Assembly: GCA_028023455.1 (NCBI GenBank)
Contig: JAQFVV010000018.1
Span: 6,413,800-6,477,799 of the forward strand
Origin: Epiperipatus broadwayi
Taxonomy: Eukaryota > Onychophora > Udeonychophora > Euonychophora > Peripatidae
Direction: 5' to 3'
DNA length: 64,000 bases
The notes below the pieces were generated by a model, which searched no databases, was not told where the DNA came from, and saw only the letters and a program-made list of their open reading frames with translations. Numbering within the stretch: position 1 is the first letter of the stretch; every line of letters starts with the position of its first letter. The position numbers were made by a program, and so were the translations under genes. Shown one piece after another: positions 10,770 through 23,529 of this stretch.

Positions 10770-12170
10770 TATACTTTCATGATATTCTTCAGATAATTTC
10801 ATGATATACTTGGGTTCACAGCTAACAAAATTATTAGTATAGTAGATATAAGATGGTATAATAAATAAAAATTTTTTCACTTACTGATTTCAAATATTTT
10901 ATGTTGAAATCTATATTGTTTTATCTTTTTTCTCCTAACAGTTTTCCTTATCTCTATTATCTTACTTCCATTGTACCTTGTATTATTCTCTTTGTTTTGC
11001 TTATGCTTCTTAATTCCCCACCACTATTTTTATTAGACAGCAGCAACACAAGATGATGATGGTAAAAGTGAATCATAATTTTAGCTAACCTCATTTTCAA
11101 ATTGTGCAAGAGAAAGCAAACTATTCTTATACACTGTATTGAAAATCATGAAATAATAGAAAAAAGCTGTTAAATCTTTTATATCCCAAGGCACTCAATA
11201 TAATGCTGAGGAAGATCAAAGTTACTTCCTAAGTGCATCAAAATTAGTTTAAAGCATTTTGAACATCTAACTGCTATGTCATCATATAGAAAAGAAAAAT
11301 CTGAAGCAATAAGATTACTATTAGAAATCTGGAACATTGCTATCTATAAACAAAATATGAAACTGATATGAAAAAGATGGAATTAATTCTTACCCGCTAA
11401 CAAAAAGTAAAATCAACTATTTTTAAATAAGAGCATATTATCTATTATTCAGGTCAACATTAATAAAGAATAGTGTGGCTTTGATTATCAGGAAGAGAAT
11501 TGTCCCTGGTTATAACTCTGTAAATGGACAACTGTTCAATTTTGCAGAAATCCATTCAACATTACTGTAATATAATTTATGACCCAATAACTCAAGCAAT
11601 TGACGAAATTGAAAAATTTAATGATCAACTGGACACAAAAATTGATTACATTTTTAGTAACTAATGAATGGAATACAATATTAGATATTATATAATGAGT
11701 GTGAATAGCTCTTAACAGGCTTTTCCAAATATTCCTATCCCAGACCAGTTGTCAAATAAATAATACATAGATAATATTGATTAAAATAACTCAATAAATT
11801 TTTATTTCAACTATGTTTTTTGCATAGTTTTTCAGATAGAATAGATCTTATTATTATAAATATTGTCTAATAAGCAGTTAAATTTGTTTATAATTTCATA
11901 GTAGTTGGTCATTTACAAAGTTACTTTTTATCATTTCTGTATAAATAAAGGGTTTACTATCATATGCCTAATCAATTTTATAGTTCACAATTTGAATAAA
12001 ATAAAATAAAAAAATAATTTTTTTTTTCATTGCAATTAAATTTTATAATAAATGTGTTTGATTGCTGGCTTCCTGATTATTTATACTGTTTCTAATAACT
12101 CATATTTACTGAGAAAAAAATAAATTCTACAAATAATATGTGTGTGATATATGTAGTTGGCAACAAAATA
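10770..12170. other. No recognisable gene; AT-rich, probably decayed repeats
   Basis: I see no conserved protein motif, RNA gene or clear terminal repeat here. The sense-strand composition resembles the flanking LINE fragments, so older LINE sequence is possible. Confidence 0.25.
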
Positions 12171-12179
12171 TAAAATATT

Positions 12180-12520
12180 AATTTTGTCCTAGTGATTTAA
12201 GTTATAGTATGGAGAGATTCATGTTAAGAAAAACAAGAAGGGATGGAAAATACATTGGTGAGATAACAAACAGATATTACTGACATCATTAAAAGAACTG
12301 AGACTAAAAAGGAACTGACCTATAGATATTGCTAGAAGAGATGTTCTATAGATAGACAGTTGAAATCTTAAACTGGATCCAAAGAGATTGTATCAGACTT
12401 AGATAAGGAAGTCTGCTGATATGATATGAAGAGAAGCTAGAAATCAAAAAAACTGATTTAAACTTGGAGACTTTATCCTGGAGTAAATGGTTGAAAGTGA
12501 TCAAAAAAAAAAAAAAAATC
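12180..12520 (+). pseudogene. RTE-like LINE 3' fragment
   Basis: Broken frames read EILNWIQRDCIRLR, then KKTDLNLETLSWSKWLK, the typical end of endonuclease/reverse transcriptases of this group (WTKKIxxWIPRDxxRxRGRP, then WxxLGEAY). It ends at a 15-A run near 12518, possibly the poly(A) tail of the insertion. Confidence 0.55.
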
Positions 12521-12949
12521 CAATTGTTAAAAATCTAGAAACTGGCTGCACTGCCACTCCTTGATTTATCCTTACATCACTTTCATTGTGATGAAGATAT
12601 CATTTATGACAATGTAAGCTGAGAAAATGTCAGTTAATGCATATTACTTTATAATCACTGATTTAATTGATTACAAAATAAATACTAACATCTGTACATG
12701 TGTGAGACCATACTAATCATTCATACAATGATTAAATATTCAGCATGCAGGATAATATATTTGACGTATAAAATAAAAAATATACATAAATTTGAACTAT
12801 AATAAGTTTCCTATTAAATTTATAAATTATATAATTTTAAATCTTCTCATTCGATAATTTAATTTATAACCAATACATTCACCTAATAACTATAATCATA
12901 TACAGAATTAATATCCTCTATCCTTTCCTCATATTCATACTGCTGTGAG

Positions 12950-13345
12950 CTCGAAATTAAAAAATAGAGCGGGAGAAGTGGTATGCAAAGCATATGCAAA
13001 TGGACTAAATAGTCCAGCGTTTAGAGATGTCGAAGCAGGTGTCGCGTCTATTGATAGAGTTGTTATTGTTATTGATGTAGTACGCTTCTCTGATCTTCCG
13101 CTAATGTCGTTTTCTCGATACAGACTATTTTAGGGTGGGAAGGTTCAAATAAATGTCCAGTCTTCTTGGAGTGTTCCAAAAATGTTGATGAGTTATCGTT
13201 GTTTTTCATAGCTCTATTATATGTGTATCTGTGTTGGCTGTCCGGGTGATTGTGCCTGCCTTGGTTTCACCAAAATAAATGGCGCGGCAACCAGGTTGTG
13301 GGCAAGTTATGCTGTAAACGACATGGGGGGTCTGAGAGGTTCTAT
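12950..13345 (-). pseudogene. Penelope-like GIY-YIG nuclease fragment
   Basis: The minus strand reads VYSITCPQPGCRAIYFGET, the GIY (here VYSI) and YIG (YFG) elements of a GIY-YIG nuclease with the Penelope-typical cysteines. After two frame breaks it reads NSINRRDTCFDISKRW, the conserved C-terminal motif also seen at 42781-43017. It is a different lineage from the copy at 4640-5960. It is much less AT-rich than its surroundings, so a comparatively young insertion is likely. Confidence 0.75.
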
Positions 13346-13369
13346 TTTGTCCTTGGAGTTATTGAAAAA

Positions 13370-13690
13370 GAAAGTGAAAGGGGGGGGGAAAGCAAAATTT
13401 TAATTATTTTTTATAAAAAATTTTTAGTTGGGGGGAGGATTTTTGTGGGAGGGGGAAAAGAGAGATATGAAAGTTTAATTTTGTTTTTTTTTATGGGGTT
13501 TTTTTTTAAAATTTTTTTTTTTTTTTTTTTTGAGGGGGGGGTTTTTAGCCTGCCTGTAGAAGATTTTTGGTATAGAGAGGTGTGTTTTTTTTTTTTCCTC
13601 CCACAACTTTCCAACACGGCTGGTTGTTTGGGGGGAAGGGTGGTGGTCCGGCTAATTGGGGAGAGTTAGGAAGGTAAAAAGGGGGATGAA
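13370..13690. repeat. Homopolymer-dominated segment
   Basis: Runs of 7-9 G and up to about 23 T follow each other here, with GGGG..TTTT alternation not seen elsewhere in the window. It sits directly 5' (in minus orientation) of the GIY-YIG fragment. The open frames across it are composition artefacts. It could be a real low-complexity tract, or consensus error in a poorly covered repeat. Confidence 0.6.
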
Positions 13691-15270
13691 GGAAGCCCCG
13701 GTTTCAAAAGGCTTTATAATCATTGAAAAATTTATACAGGGTCCACCGCGGGTAAACTAAAAACCAAAAAATTTAGGCTTTGGGATGCATCCTCAGATGT
13801 GGAATTAATGGTTAGATGAAATTGTATATTTTATTTTTCATTTTAAAAATGTGTAATTTATCTTCTTAAGTTTTAAAATAAATAAGATTTGTAAGAATAA
13901 AAGTTGTAGAATAGAAAACATGCATTTAGATTAATTTTTTCTCAGTTAATTTCAGTAACACTGTGTTGTTATACCAAATTTTTGTTAGTCATGAAGTGAC
14001 TCAGTACAGCATTTGAATGGATTATATACCTATACTTCTATTACAATTTTATAAATAGTTCAATAGAATGGTAAATATATTTTTTGTTTTTGTTCCTAGA
14101 TATCAGTAATCAATAGATGAAAAAACTCTATAGTGCTAAGATCAATTTGCAGAATTCAAGTTGCACAAAATGGTAGCACTGTGTTTATGTTTTATTTGTA
14201 AAGTGGAAATGATTCTAATACTAATTTTTTTAAGGCTGTTTTCATTTATATGAAGATGTTTTTATTTAATAATTATAAAATATATATTTTTTTAATAATG
14301 TTTTTAGAAGAATTTAAATTTATATCATAGAAACAAAGTTGTATTATTCTAGCTACTACAGAAAGGTACTTTTTTTTTTCTTTAAATAAATTTGCTGCAT
14401 TTAATATTTTTTTAAATTTTAGTTATGTTTAAAATATTAATAACTATGCTGAAAATAGTTCAACTTTGCTATAAATTCTATTCAAACTGAAGGTTACACA
14501 TCTGAATAATTAAATTTTGCAAAATTAGTATCAATTTCGCTAATTCATTTTTCATAAAAATGGTTAAATTTGTTTTGCAAATGTTCACTTATGCCCTAAA
14601 GTTAATTAAAATATTTATTAATTCCTAAATTAGATAATTTAATATTGAAATACTTGCTTATCAATATATAACTATGATAGATTATAAAACAGCAAGTTTA
14701 ATTACTTAGTTCTACTAAAGTAACAAAAATTTGTTCATCATTAGTTGCTAAGTTATAGCTCTTTCAGAAAAACCTCAACTCAAATAGTAATCTCTGCCAG
14801 TATTATTTGATGCTGGAAAATTTTTAACTAGAACTCTTTGGAACATTACTTTCCTATCAGATGATGATTGCTAGCTGCTAATCATTATATAAAACGAACA
14901 TAAAAAGTTGTCGTTTCCACAACAAGTATGTATTACACAGTCTAACACACAAACTACAAATCTTAACAGTCAAATTTAAACTGCAACCCATATAAAAACT
15001 GAAAAATTATCAAAAAAAAAAAAAATTATCATCGATCATTTTAAATTCTAACAGATCAGAAACAAGTTTATAGCTAGCAAAAGAGAAAAGCAAAAAGGCA
15101 ACTTTTATAAATGTTCAAATTTTTAATTCAAGTATATCTCATTAAACATACATATAATTGATTATTATTCTTTCAAAAATCTAGGGGTGCTGGGGAAACA
15201 TATTTCATGTATTTTTTTAACATTCTTTATTTTATAATTATAATGATTTTAAGATATGATCTTCTATAAA
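13690..15270. other. No recognisable gene
   Basis: AT-rich sequence between two Penelope fragments. 13690-13800 is still GC-richer and may belong to the Penelope insertion. Nothing else could be supported. Confidence 0.25.
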
Positions 15271-15880
15271 TTATCTTATTGATATTTATGATTTTTTCCG
15301 ATGAAAGGAAAATATATGAAGATATGGATAAACAAGGGCTTAAAAAATTAAGCAAGGATCCTAGTAAAGGAATTAAAATAAGTTATAAAGTGTTAATAAA
15401 TTATATGAAAATGAAAGGATTAATTAATGAGAAGGGAATATTAGAATTTATACCCATCAGGAATTAAATATCCATGTATGTTTCGAAAAGTAGACTCATA
15501 AAAATATAAAGTAACTTTAGTAATTATATATTTAAAAGATTTGTGTAAAATAGTATGTAGAAAAATTGTAGAAGTAATATGATTTGAAAAATATATTAAA
15601 ATTCTGAAGAAATTGTTAAGTTAAATAATATCAAGTTAAATAGAAATGGAATGATAGCATCATTTGATATTGAAAAGATATATTAAAGTATACCTACAAA
15701 GGATAATATTGATATTGTTATAGAAAAATTAAAAATAAGTAATATTTTATCAGAAGAATCAATGTATACTATTTATGAAACATTATTAATAATAAATGAA
15801 GCATTGTATTTTAAATATAAGGAAGAATTTTGGACTATAAGCAAAGGACGGATAATAGGATGTTCAAAAATTAATTGAAG
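15270..15880 (+). pseudogene. Penelope-like reverse transcriptase fragment
   Basis: Broken plus-strand frames read LSKDPSKGIKISYKVL, then after several stops SFDIEKIY*SIPTKDN, IDIVIEKLKISNILSEES and FKYKEEFWTISKGRIIGCSK. The last three match in order the SFDVxxLFTSIP, helical and FxQxxGxxMGSPLSP regions of Penelope RT. MGSP has become IGCS. No GIY-YIG part follows. Confidence 0.7.
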
Positions 15881-15889
15881 ATTTTATGG

Positions 15890-16549
15890 ATCATTTTCAT
15901 TGATTTATTTTTTAACAAATAAAATTTAGAACAACATTTGACAATTAATGAGATGGAGCGTTAGATTTGCTTAAGATTGGCTATCAGAAGAAAGAAACAA
16001 ATTAAGCCTGCTTGAAAATTCAAAAGTATAAATAAAAATTTCAAATTTCACTGGATTTGAAACTCGTATCATGATATAATAGTTAAGTGCATAAGCGTTT
16101 CACAACCAAGTTCTATAGGTATATAAAGCCAGTTACATACTCATTTGTCTATCTATTCCCCTTTTTTTTTTTTAAAAAAAAAATCACAATAAAATGAATA
16201 TCAAGTACCTAGCTATTCACTGTTGATTATATCAATATAACTTAATACACAAATGTAAATAAAAATATGCAAATACAAAAGATTTATCTTTGAAAAACTG
16301 AACCCTTGACCAACTTTTTTTTGGACTCCAATATTGTAAAAAAAATATTAAGAAAAAATTCTTGTATTCATTGAATATCTATGAATCCCCGGATCCTAAG
16401 AAAATGTTTAACCTATGAGTACCACTGATAAATACTGTACTATATATACGAATAGATATTTAATAATAAACATGGCATCTAAAGTCAAATCGACATTTAC
16501 AGACAAGATGTAATCAGTTTGTATAAAATGACAGTGCATCCGTATTAAC
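15890..16549. other. No recognisable feature
   Basis: AT-rich sequence leading into the spacer between KLHL20 and ANKRD45. A T-run and A-run meet at about 16163-16183, a small hairpin. No gene. Confidence 0.25.
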
Positions 16550-17310
16550 AATTTTTTTCTTTTTTAGTTTATTACTAGTAAGCTTGCCCTTCTCCCAAAA
16601 AATATCAATAACGGGAAAAGAGCGTATTGGTCAGAATTAAAACAAAACAAAAAAGATCAACAATTTTTAGATCTTATGTGATTTGTCAGCAGACAGTTAC
16701 ACATAAATAATTATTCAGTTTTGAGAAAGTACAAAACTGAGATTTATGATTGAAATTAAAAAAAAGCTCGAGACGTGGAACACTTTTCAAATAATTTACC
16801 TTCTATTGCAATCAGACACGACGTTTTATATATCATTCGGTCTAGCGATTAGTAAAAGTAAAAAAAAATCACTACTACCATTAATATTCCACTTTCCAAA
16901 GCTTCTAATCATATCGCATTGAAGATTATCTTGGCTTTTAATTGGTCAGTAAATATTATCATTAAAAATATTAATAATAAACAAATAAAATATGTATTCC
17001 CAATATAGTATTTGTTATTAAATCTGTTTCTTTTTCATTTACAACAGATAAAACTAATTTATTTAAAGTAATAATTTCTACATTCTAGTTTAATTTCAAG
17101 CTATTTTTTCTTGCACTAATATTATAATTCCTAGTCAAAATTTAAATTCATATTTTTTTAAAAACAAAACCACTATAAATAACCAGTTTGAAATACATAA
17201 TGGAATTTATATTTGTTACAAAAATAACTGCGAATCTTCACCAATCTTAGCGTCTGCTTTTACTTTCATACCCCCCCCCCCTTCCCATACTCTCTTTAAA
17301 CTTGTAAATA
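16550..17310. promoter_or_regulatory. Putative divergent promoter region between KLHL20 and ANKRD45
   Basis: This spacer lies just 5' of the ANKRD45 start and on the presumed 5' side of KLHL20. It has more CpG than its surroundings, for example around 16610-16630, 16770-16840 and 17230. A minus-strand donor-like site (AAG|GTAAAT, exon side ending at 16800) could end a KLHL20 5' UTR exon. A TATA-like ATATATAAAA lies just upstream of it on the minus strand. A run of C at about 17270-17281 precedes the ANKRD45 ATG. The promoter role is inferred from gene layout only. Confidence 0.3.
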
Positions 17311-17593
17311 ATGGCTTTTAAAAATTTGTGGGATTCAGAAAAGGCAGTAAATGTTCCTCGTGGTATTGTTGGAGAACCAAACATTATTATACAGTATATT
17401 TTAAATAATAATGTTAAAAAATTAAAACAATTTTTGGATGGCGATAAACCGCGAGATATTTTAAAATTAGTTAATCTTAGAGATATAGCCACAGGAAAAA
17501 CTCCTTTGGAATTAGGTGCAACTTTAGGAAGCCCAGCGGTAATAGATTTATTAGTAAAATTAGGAGCTGACGTTAACAAAGCGAGTGGTAAAG
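17311..17593 (+). CDS. ANKRD45: ANKRD45 exon 1
   Basis: This is the first coding exon of a 238-residue ankyrin-repeat protein built from four exons (this one plus 28569-28736, 36436-36530 and 45297-45467). The ATG has A at -3 and G at +4, and an in-frame stop lies just before it. Residues 1-94 contain an N-terminal helical region, then an ankyrin repeat with TPLELGATLGSPAVIDLL and KLGADVNK. The exon ends in phase 1 at AAAG|GTCAGT, so the Gly codon opening the next repeat is split. The joined protein matches vertebrate ANKRD45 in layout: two or so ankyrin repeats, the GYTPLHIACIWGKLE core, a KWLETH-like C-terminal motif, and a total length a little below the human protein. The family has been linked to dividing and ciliated cells; nothing here shows the role in this organism. 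The neighbour on the other strand is KLHL20. Confidence 0.9.
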
Positions 17594-18029
17594 GTCAGTT
17601 TTACTATATTTTAAAATATGAGTGTATTCATAAAAAAAGAACATTTGCTGAGAAATGAAAAATATTTAAAACTAAAAAACAGTTATTCAAAGAATACAAT
17701 AAATATTTGAATATAAAATATTTTTCTAAAATCAATTAAATTTCCATATTTTGATTAAAAAAGTAATTAAGTACTTTATTATTTTAAAAAATTATATAAC
17801 AATGTTTGTTGTTGGAGAAATCAAATCACTCCAGCATATTGATTAAACAGAATTTTCTTTTGTTACTTCTGTTATATATGGTCAAGGTAACGCAAGTGAA
17901 TATTTTAAACAATTTATTAGGCATTAATAATATACATAAACAATGAATAACTTCACACAATAATTATAGAGTCTTGTAAATTCAACAGGAATACAAGCTT
18001 CTGAGCTGTGCATTTATTCTTGAACCAGA

Positions 18030-19090
18030 TCAGATAAAGAAATTAACAGTGTTTTCATATAATAAATACGATGTAGCTAGAATTGTATGGAAGGGAGTTG
18101 CAGTAACAGGGTTAAAATATGGTAATGATGCCTTATGTATTAGTAAAGGGATATTAGATTACTTAGAAAAAGTACTAAGGGAAGTAGGAAGACATGCATT
18201 AGATGCAGATGTGTGGACAGCAAAGAAGGCAATTTAAGGAGAAATGGGATGGTCAAGTTTTTAAATGAGAGATGCAAAATGAAAATGTTTGGTAGATTTG
18301 CAGTTTATGGATAATAAAAGAATAGTCAAAGTGGTATTTAATTGGGTTATGAGTAAAGGACAGGCAACAAGATGGGTGAGAAAGGTAATGTGGTATGCAG
18401 AGGATTTTGATAAAGAATTTATATCAGTATACTTGTACAAAAGGTGGAATGATTGTGTTAGGAGGATTGTTGAGGGTTATAGTGATAAGGAATGGGATAA
18501 AAGAATAGATGCATTAATAGAGAATAGAGAGTTGGAGAGATGGAGAACTAGTATAGAGAGTAAAAGACTTAAAGAATATATAAAAGTAAACGGAACATTG
18601 GGTATGATTTAATTTATGATAATTGTAAAGAAACTAGTTTACTGTTTATGGCTCAAACATCATCATTAGCAACAAGGGGAATACACACATAAATGGAAAA
18701 ATATGGGTGATTTCATCTGAAAGTTGTATAAGGAAGGTGTAGAAAATTATTAGGCATCTGTTAATTGAATGTAGATGCCTACAAGCAGAAAAGGTACAAA
18801 TAATGAAGTTATGGGAGAATAAATATAAATAAAGTGATTATACCGAAAGTGGAATGTTGAATTTTATGCTGGGTTTGGAAAAAGATAAGGGGGATTTAGA
18901 TATAAAGATCATAGAGTTGAAAAAGATAATGTTATGGAAATGGGATGGAGCAGGAGAAAGAAGAATATGGAAAAAACTTAGTGCAGGGAATGGAAGGGGA
19001 AAGTAATGTGGTTAATGCTTCTCTAGGTATAGTGGCCCAGAGATTCCTGACTCCAAGAAAGGAAAAGCCATAGTGCATCACATCAAATCA
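18030..19090 (+). pseudogene. LINE family A, copy 1 (5'-truncated)
   Basis: This copy starts abruptly at about 18030 within the RT protein and matches copy 2 from about 21740: VFSYNKYDVARIVWKGVAV versus VFSYNKYDV(G)RIVWK. It continues with GLKYGNDALCISKGILDYL, then a long open stretch at 18289-18612 (VMWYAEDFDKEFISVYLYKR). The 3' end, GCCATAGTGCATCACATCA (about 19068-19087), is the same as in copy 2. It lies sense in ANKRD45 intron 1. 5' truncation is normal for target-primed LINE insertion. Confidence 0.8.
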
Positions 19091-22000
19091 TACCGATAAT
19101 ATTATAGTTCAGAAAATTTATAAAGGAGAAAGGGTTTTAAATTACAGTATTATCAAAAAGAAGATTAAGAATGGACAAGATGTAAGAAGTAAACAAAGGG
19201 TAGTTGATTTAGATATAAATGTAGATGTAGAGAGGAAATGGGTCTGTAAAACTAATGATAAACAAGCTAATTACAAATATAATAGAGAAAAAAGAATCAA
19301 AATAATTTATAAAAGGGTAGTGAGAAAGGAAGAAATTGTTAAAATTGGATATTTGAATATGCAAGTAGTTGGTTGCAGATGGTTGTGGGTTCGCATCCCG
19401 GCCGATGCTATGACATATGAAAAAAAAAAAAAAGGTGGTAGGAGATAAGAAAAGTGACTGGAATTAAACAAAGCAGTTAAAAACGAAGAACTTGAGTTAT
19501 TAGCAATGGTGGAAACACATCTATGAAAAGAAGAGGAACATACACTGGAAGATTTGATATGACAGAGTGTAAATAGAAAGGAAAAAGAAAAAAGGAATGG
19601 TGGAATAACAGTTAAGTGAAAAAAATATTTAGATACTGTAAAGTGTCAACAACTTTTGCAGTTTGAGATAAGATTAGAAAGACAAGAATAGAAGGTGATT
19701 TAGTGTATATGGCCACTGAAGATTGTCAAACTATAATGGAGAGGAACAGTAGCATATATGAATGCCTAGTTAAGGATGTACAGAGTTTAAAAAAAGGAAG
19801 AAAGTAATGGTTATAGGGGGATATGAATGGGCATATTGAAGAAATTGATGATGTGGATAACAAGAATCAACAGCATTTGAAAATTTTTTGTCAGAGAGTA
19901 AATTTGAGCATTGGAAATTTATCAAATATTTATGAGGGGCAATAAACATGGTTTAGAAATAATATATTTCACCCAATAAATTATATATTAATAGAGAAAG
20001 GGGGAATGAATAAAGTATGGAAAATTAAAGTGTTTGATAATGAAGAGAGAATATGTAATAGTAATCATAATTTTTTTATAATAGAAATGGTTAGTAGTGT
20101 GATGGAAAATAATAAAAGTAGAAAGGATAGTGAAAGCTCTGGATGGAGAATGAATGATAGGAATAAGTTAGAAGAATATAACATTTAAGTAGAAGAAATC
20201 ATGGAAGAGTTTGTTATGGATGAATATAAGGACTGGTATGATGAAATACAAAAAATGGCAAATAGAGTTTTAGATGAGAATATTTAGGTAAATAAAAGTA
20301 ATAGAAAAGTGATAATTAGTAAAAATGAGGTAAAAAGAATGCAGAGAATATAAATGTACTATTATAACAAAGAAAGTGAAAATGATGTTAATATTAAATG
20401 GGAAAATATTTTTTTAGAAAAGAAGTTGGCTAAAATAGATAATTGTAGAAAGAGAATGAAATTAAATAGTAAATTATAGGAGGATATTAATAAAAGTGGA
20501 AGAAATGGAAGTAAAAAAAAAGGAAATATATTAAAAGAAGGAATGTTGGCGATAGAGAAATAGTATTACTAAATGATGAGGGCATAGGGTGTAACTTTAA
20601 AGAAAAATTAAAGACAATTTTATTTTTAGATAATTTTAACTAATTATTTAATAGATATAGAAAAGATGTTAGATGTGAAGGACAGTGATAACAAACATGT
20701 TGTAATAGAAATATTAGGTTTACAGAAAATGAATTGAATGAGGCAGGAAAAAAATTGAAAAGTGGAAAGGCATGTTTAGATAGCTGGATGGGAGAAATAG
20801 TGGTGAATTTGGAAAATAGGGCAAAATTAAATCTAGTATTATGTTTTAATAAGATGGGACAGAAGAGAGAATTTCCAGACAGCTGGAATAATACAAGAAT
20901 AAGGCTATTATTTAAAGGAAAGGGTTAAGAATCATAAGAAATTAAACAATTATAGATCAATAGCAGTAACATCAGTGTTATATAAAGTTTTTGCATATAT
21001 GGTGACTGGAAGGGTGGCAGAATGGGTGGAAGAAAATTATATAATGGAAGAAACGGAAGGTGTTAGATTGGATAGGCATATAAAAGATAGTTTGTTATCA
21101 CACAACTTATAGGTAAGAGTTGGAATATAGGTAGACAGTTAAATATAGTCTTTACAGACATAGAGAAGGCATATGATAGAGTAAATGAAAATAGATTATG
21201 GGTAAGTTTCATAAAGTTGGGAGTGAATGGAGCTTTAGAGATCTTATTATGAGATTGTGTCAAAATAATTACTATATATATATATATCTTAGGAAATATA
21301 GAATCAGTTAAAAATGGTGTGGGACAGACAAGAATGTCCTAGATCACCTATTTTGTTTTTGGTATATTTGAAAGAAATGAAGAGAGCAATAGAAAAACTA
21401 GGAAGAGAGGTTGAGATACCATTAATAATAGATGACAAGAAAGTATATATATTATTAGGTCTTTTATTTGTTATCTTTTTATGCACAGAATGTAGGAAAA
21501 ATTTGGAAGTTATGCTGAAGACATGCAAGGGTGGGTAGAGAGATGGGGATTAAATTTATTGAAGAAAAATCAAAAGTAATGATGATAAATGCTAGGGGGG
21601 AAAAGAATTTTTATTGGGTGATATAAAGTTAAATGTGATGAATAGGTATAATTATTTGTGAATCGTCTTAAGTAATCAGAGAAATTGCCTAGATGAATGG
21701 AAGAAAAAGTTGATAAATGAAGTAAAGAAAAGAAAGGAACTGATAAAGATATTAGCAGTGTTTTCATATAATAAATATGATGTAGGAAGGATTGTTTGGA
21801 AGTGAGTGACAGTAGCAGAGTTAACTTATAGAAATGATGCATTATGTGTTAGTAAAGGTTGTTGGATTACTTTAAAAAAAGTATAAAGAGAAGTAAGAAG
21901 AGATATGTGGACATCAAAGGAAGAAATTTGAGGAGAAATGAGATGGTCAAGTTTTTATATGAGAGATGCAAAAAGCAAAATGAAAATGTTTGGTAGATTG

Positions 22001-22765
22001 CAATTTATGGATATTAAGAGAATGACCAAAATAGTATTTAACTGGATTATGATTAAATGACAGGCAAAATGATTGGTGGGAAAGGTAGTGCAGTATGCAG
22101 AAGATTTGGATAAAGATTTTATGTCAGCATATTTGTACAAAGATGGGGTGATTGTGTTAGAAGAATTGTTCAGTGTTATAGTAGCACAGAATGGAATAGA
22201 AGAATAGATGCATTAATAAAAAATAGGGAGTTGGAGAGAGAGAGAATTAGTATGGAGAATAAAAAGAGTTTAAATATATATAGAAGTAAACAGAATATTG
22301 GGTACGAGTTAATTTATGATGATAACGAGGAAAGTAATTTACTGTTTAAGGCTCAAACAGGATTATTAGACAAGGGAATATACACATAAATGGAGGAATG
22401 TGGGTGACATAGTCTGCAAGTTATGTAAGAAAGGCATAGAAAATATTCGGCATCTGTTATTTGAATGTAAATGCTTACAAGCAGAGAGGGTACAAATAAT
22501 GAAATTGTGGGAGAATAAATATAAACAAAGTGGGTTGTTGGTTTTTATGCTGGGTTTGGAAAAAGATCGGAGGTCTATATATAAAGGTAATAGAGTGAAT
22601 AAAGAAAATGTCGAATAGGATGGAGCAGAATAGAGAAGAATATGTGAAAAACTTAGGGTGGAAATGGTAGGGAAGGTAAGGTTTTTCTGATCATAGTGGC
22701 TGAGAGATTCCCATCTTCAATAATGGGGAAGCCATAGTGAAGAAATCATAGTGCATCACATCAAT
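19091..22765 (+). pseudogene. LINE family A, copy 2 (near full length, decayed)
   Basis: This is a non-LTR retrotransposon relic. In order: an N-terminal Lys-rich region; an EEP endonuclease (GYLNMQ at about 19345; VETHL at about 19510; IGNLSNIYEG at about 19910; NSNHNFFIIEM at about 20060); a reverse transcriptase (SGKACLDSWMGEIV at about 20760; RIRLLFKGKG; NNYRSIAVTSVLYKVFA at about 20945; PRSPILFLVYLKEM at about 21340); and a C-terminal zinc-binding motif CKLCKKGIENIRHLLFEC (about 22412-22465). The FADD active-site box is lost and many stops are present. A SINE interrupts the endonuclease at 19361. The 3' end is shared with copy 1. The clade is not assigned. Confidence 0.85.
19361..19433 (+). 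mobile_element. tRNA-derived SINE, 5'-truncated, inside LINE copy 2
   Basis: B box GGTTCGCATCC, then CGGCCGATGCTATGACATA and a run of A. It matches the longer minus-strand copy at 53101-53203. It interrupts the LINE endonuclease frame, so it inserted after the LINE. Confidence 0.8.
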
Positions 22766-22849
22766 CTGCTGACTGCTGTTATTGAATGCAATAATATTGA
22801 AGTGTAAAAAATGTTTTTGTTAAGTGTATCTTACTTAATTGTCAATTTT

Positions 22850-23400
22850 TGTAATCATTGCAAAATTGGAACAACATAGAATTCTGTGTTCTGTTAGGGA
22901 AAATGGCAGGGAAAGCAATTATTATGCAAGCTGTTCTGGGAAAACACAAATTTATTAGGGATTTAATGCAAGTCTCAAATTTACCACATCCCAAAAACAG
23001 TGTGGATAGTGAAGCTCAATGTCAAGATGATTTTTTTTTTGGGGGGGGGGGATGCAACAGTATTGTACACTCAGATTTGTTTATAATAAAAGGGCATTTA
23101 AAACCTATAAGTTTGACTTAATGGATGCAAGCCTTACCATATCATGATAATGCATCAGTGCACAAAGCCTTGAGTATGAAACAATTTTTAAATAAATTGA
23201 GCATTAACCAGCTTATTCATTAGCCATATTCAACTGATCTTGTTCTTTGTGCCTTTTTTATTCTATTGAATGAAAAAAAATATTCTATTTTTTTTTTTTG
23301 TGGACTTAAGTAGTGAAAAAAAAAATGATACAGGCATTTAAAGTTATCACTTTGCAAGAGTTTCCGGACTACTAAAGTGAAAAATATGTTTAGACTAATA
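22850..23400 (+). pseudogene. Mariner transposase relic, internally deleted
   Basis: It starts with NNIEFCVLLGKMAGKAIIMQ, the mariner N-terminus (xRxxIKFCFKLGKTATET). It then jumps to HPKNSVDSEAQCQ and IVHSDLF (for GIVHxEFVP), and to YHDNASVHKALSMKQFL (for the catalytic HHDNAPAHTALSVRQFL). It ends with STDLVLCAFFILL (for SPDLAPCDFFLFP). The middle third and the first catalytic Asp region are missing. A G-run follows a T-run at about 23031-23050. It is inactive. Confidence 0.85.
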
Positions 23401-23430
23401 TTTTACCTTAAATAGACTTTACTTGTCAAG

Positions 23431-23529
23431 CATTAGTGGTCGAGTGGTCAGCACAGTTACCTTATAAGCAGTTGTCCCAGGTTAGTGGGTTCGCTTCCTG
23501 TTTGATGCTATGACACATGGAAAAAAAAT
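23431..23529 (+). mobile_element. tRNA-derived SINE (full length, about 100 bp)
   Basis: A box TGGTCGAGTGG (about 23437), B box GGTTCGCTTCC (about 23488), then TGATGCTATGACACATGG and an A run. It has the same ending as the copies at 19361 and 53101. Confidence 0.8.

Noticed and set aside
13250-13669. A 139-codon plus-strand open frame
   Set aside because: It runs through G and T homopolymers and is antisense to a clear GIY-YIG fragment; composition artefact.
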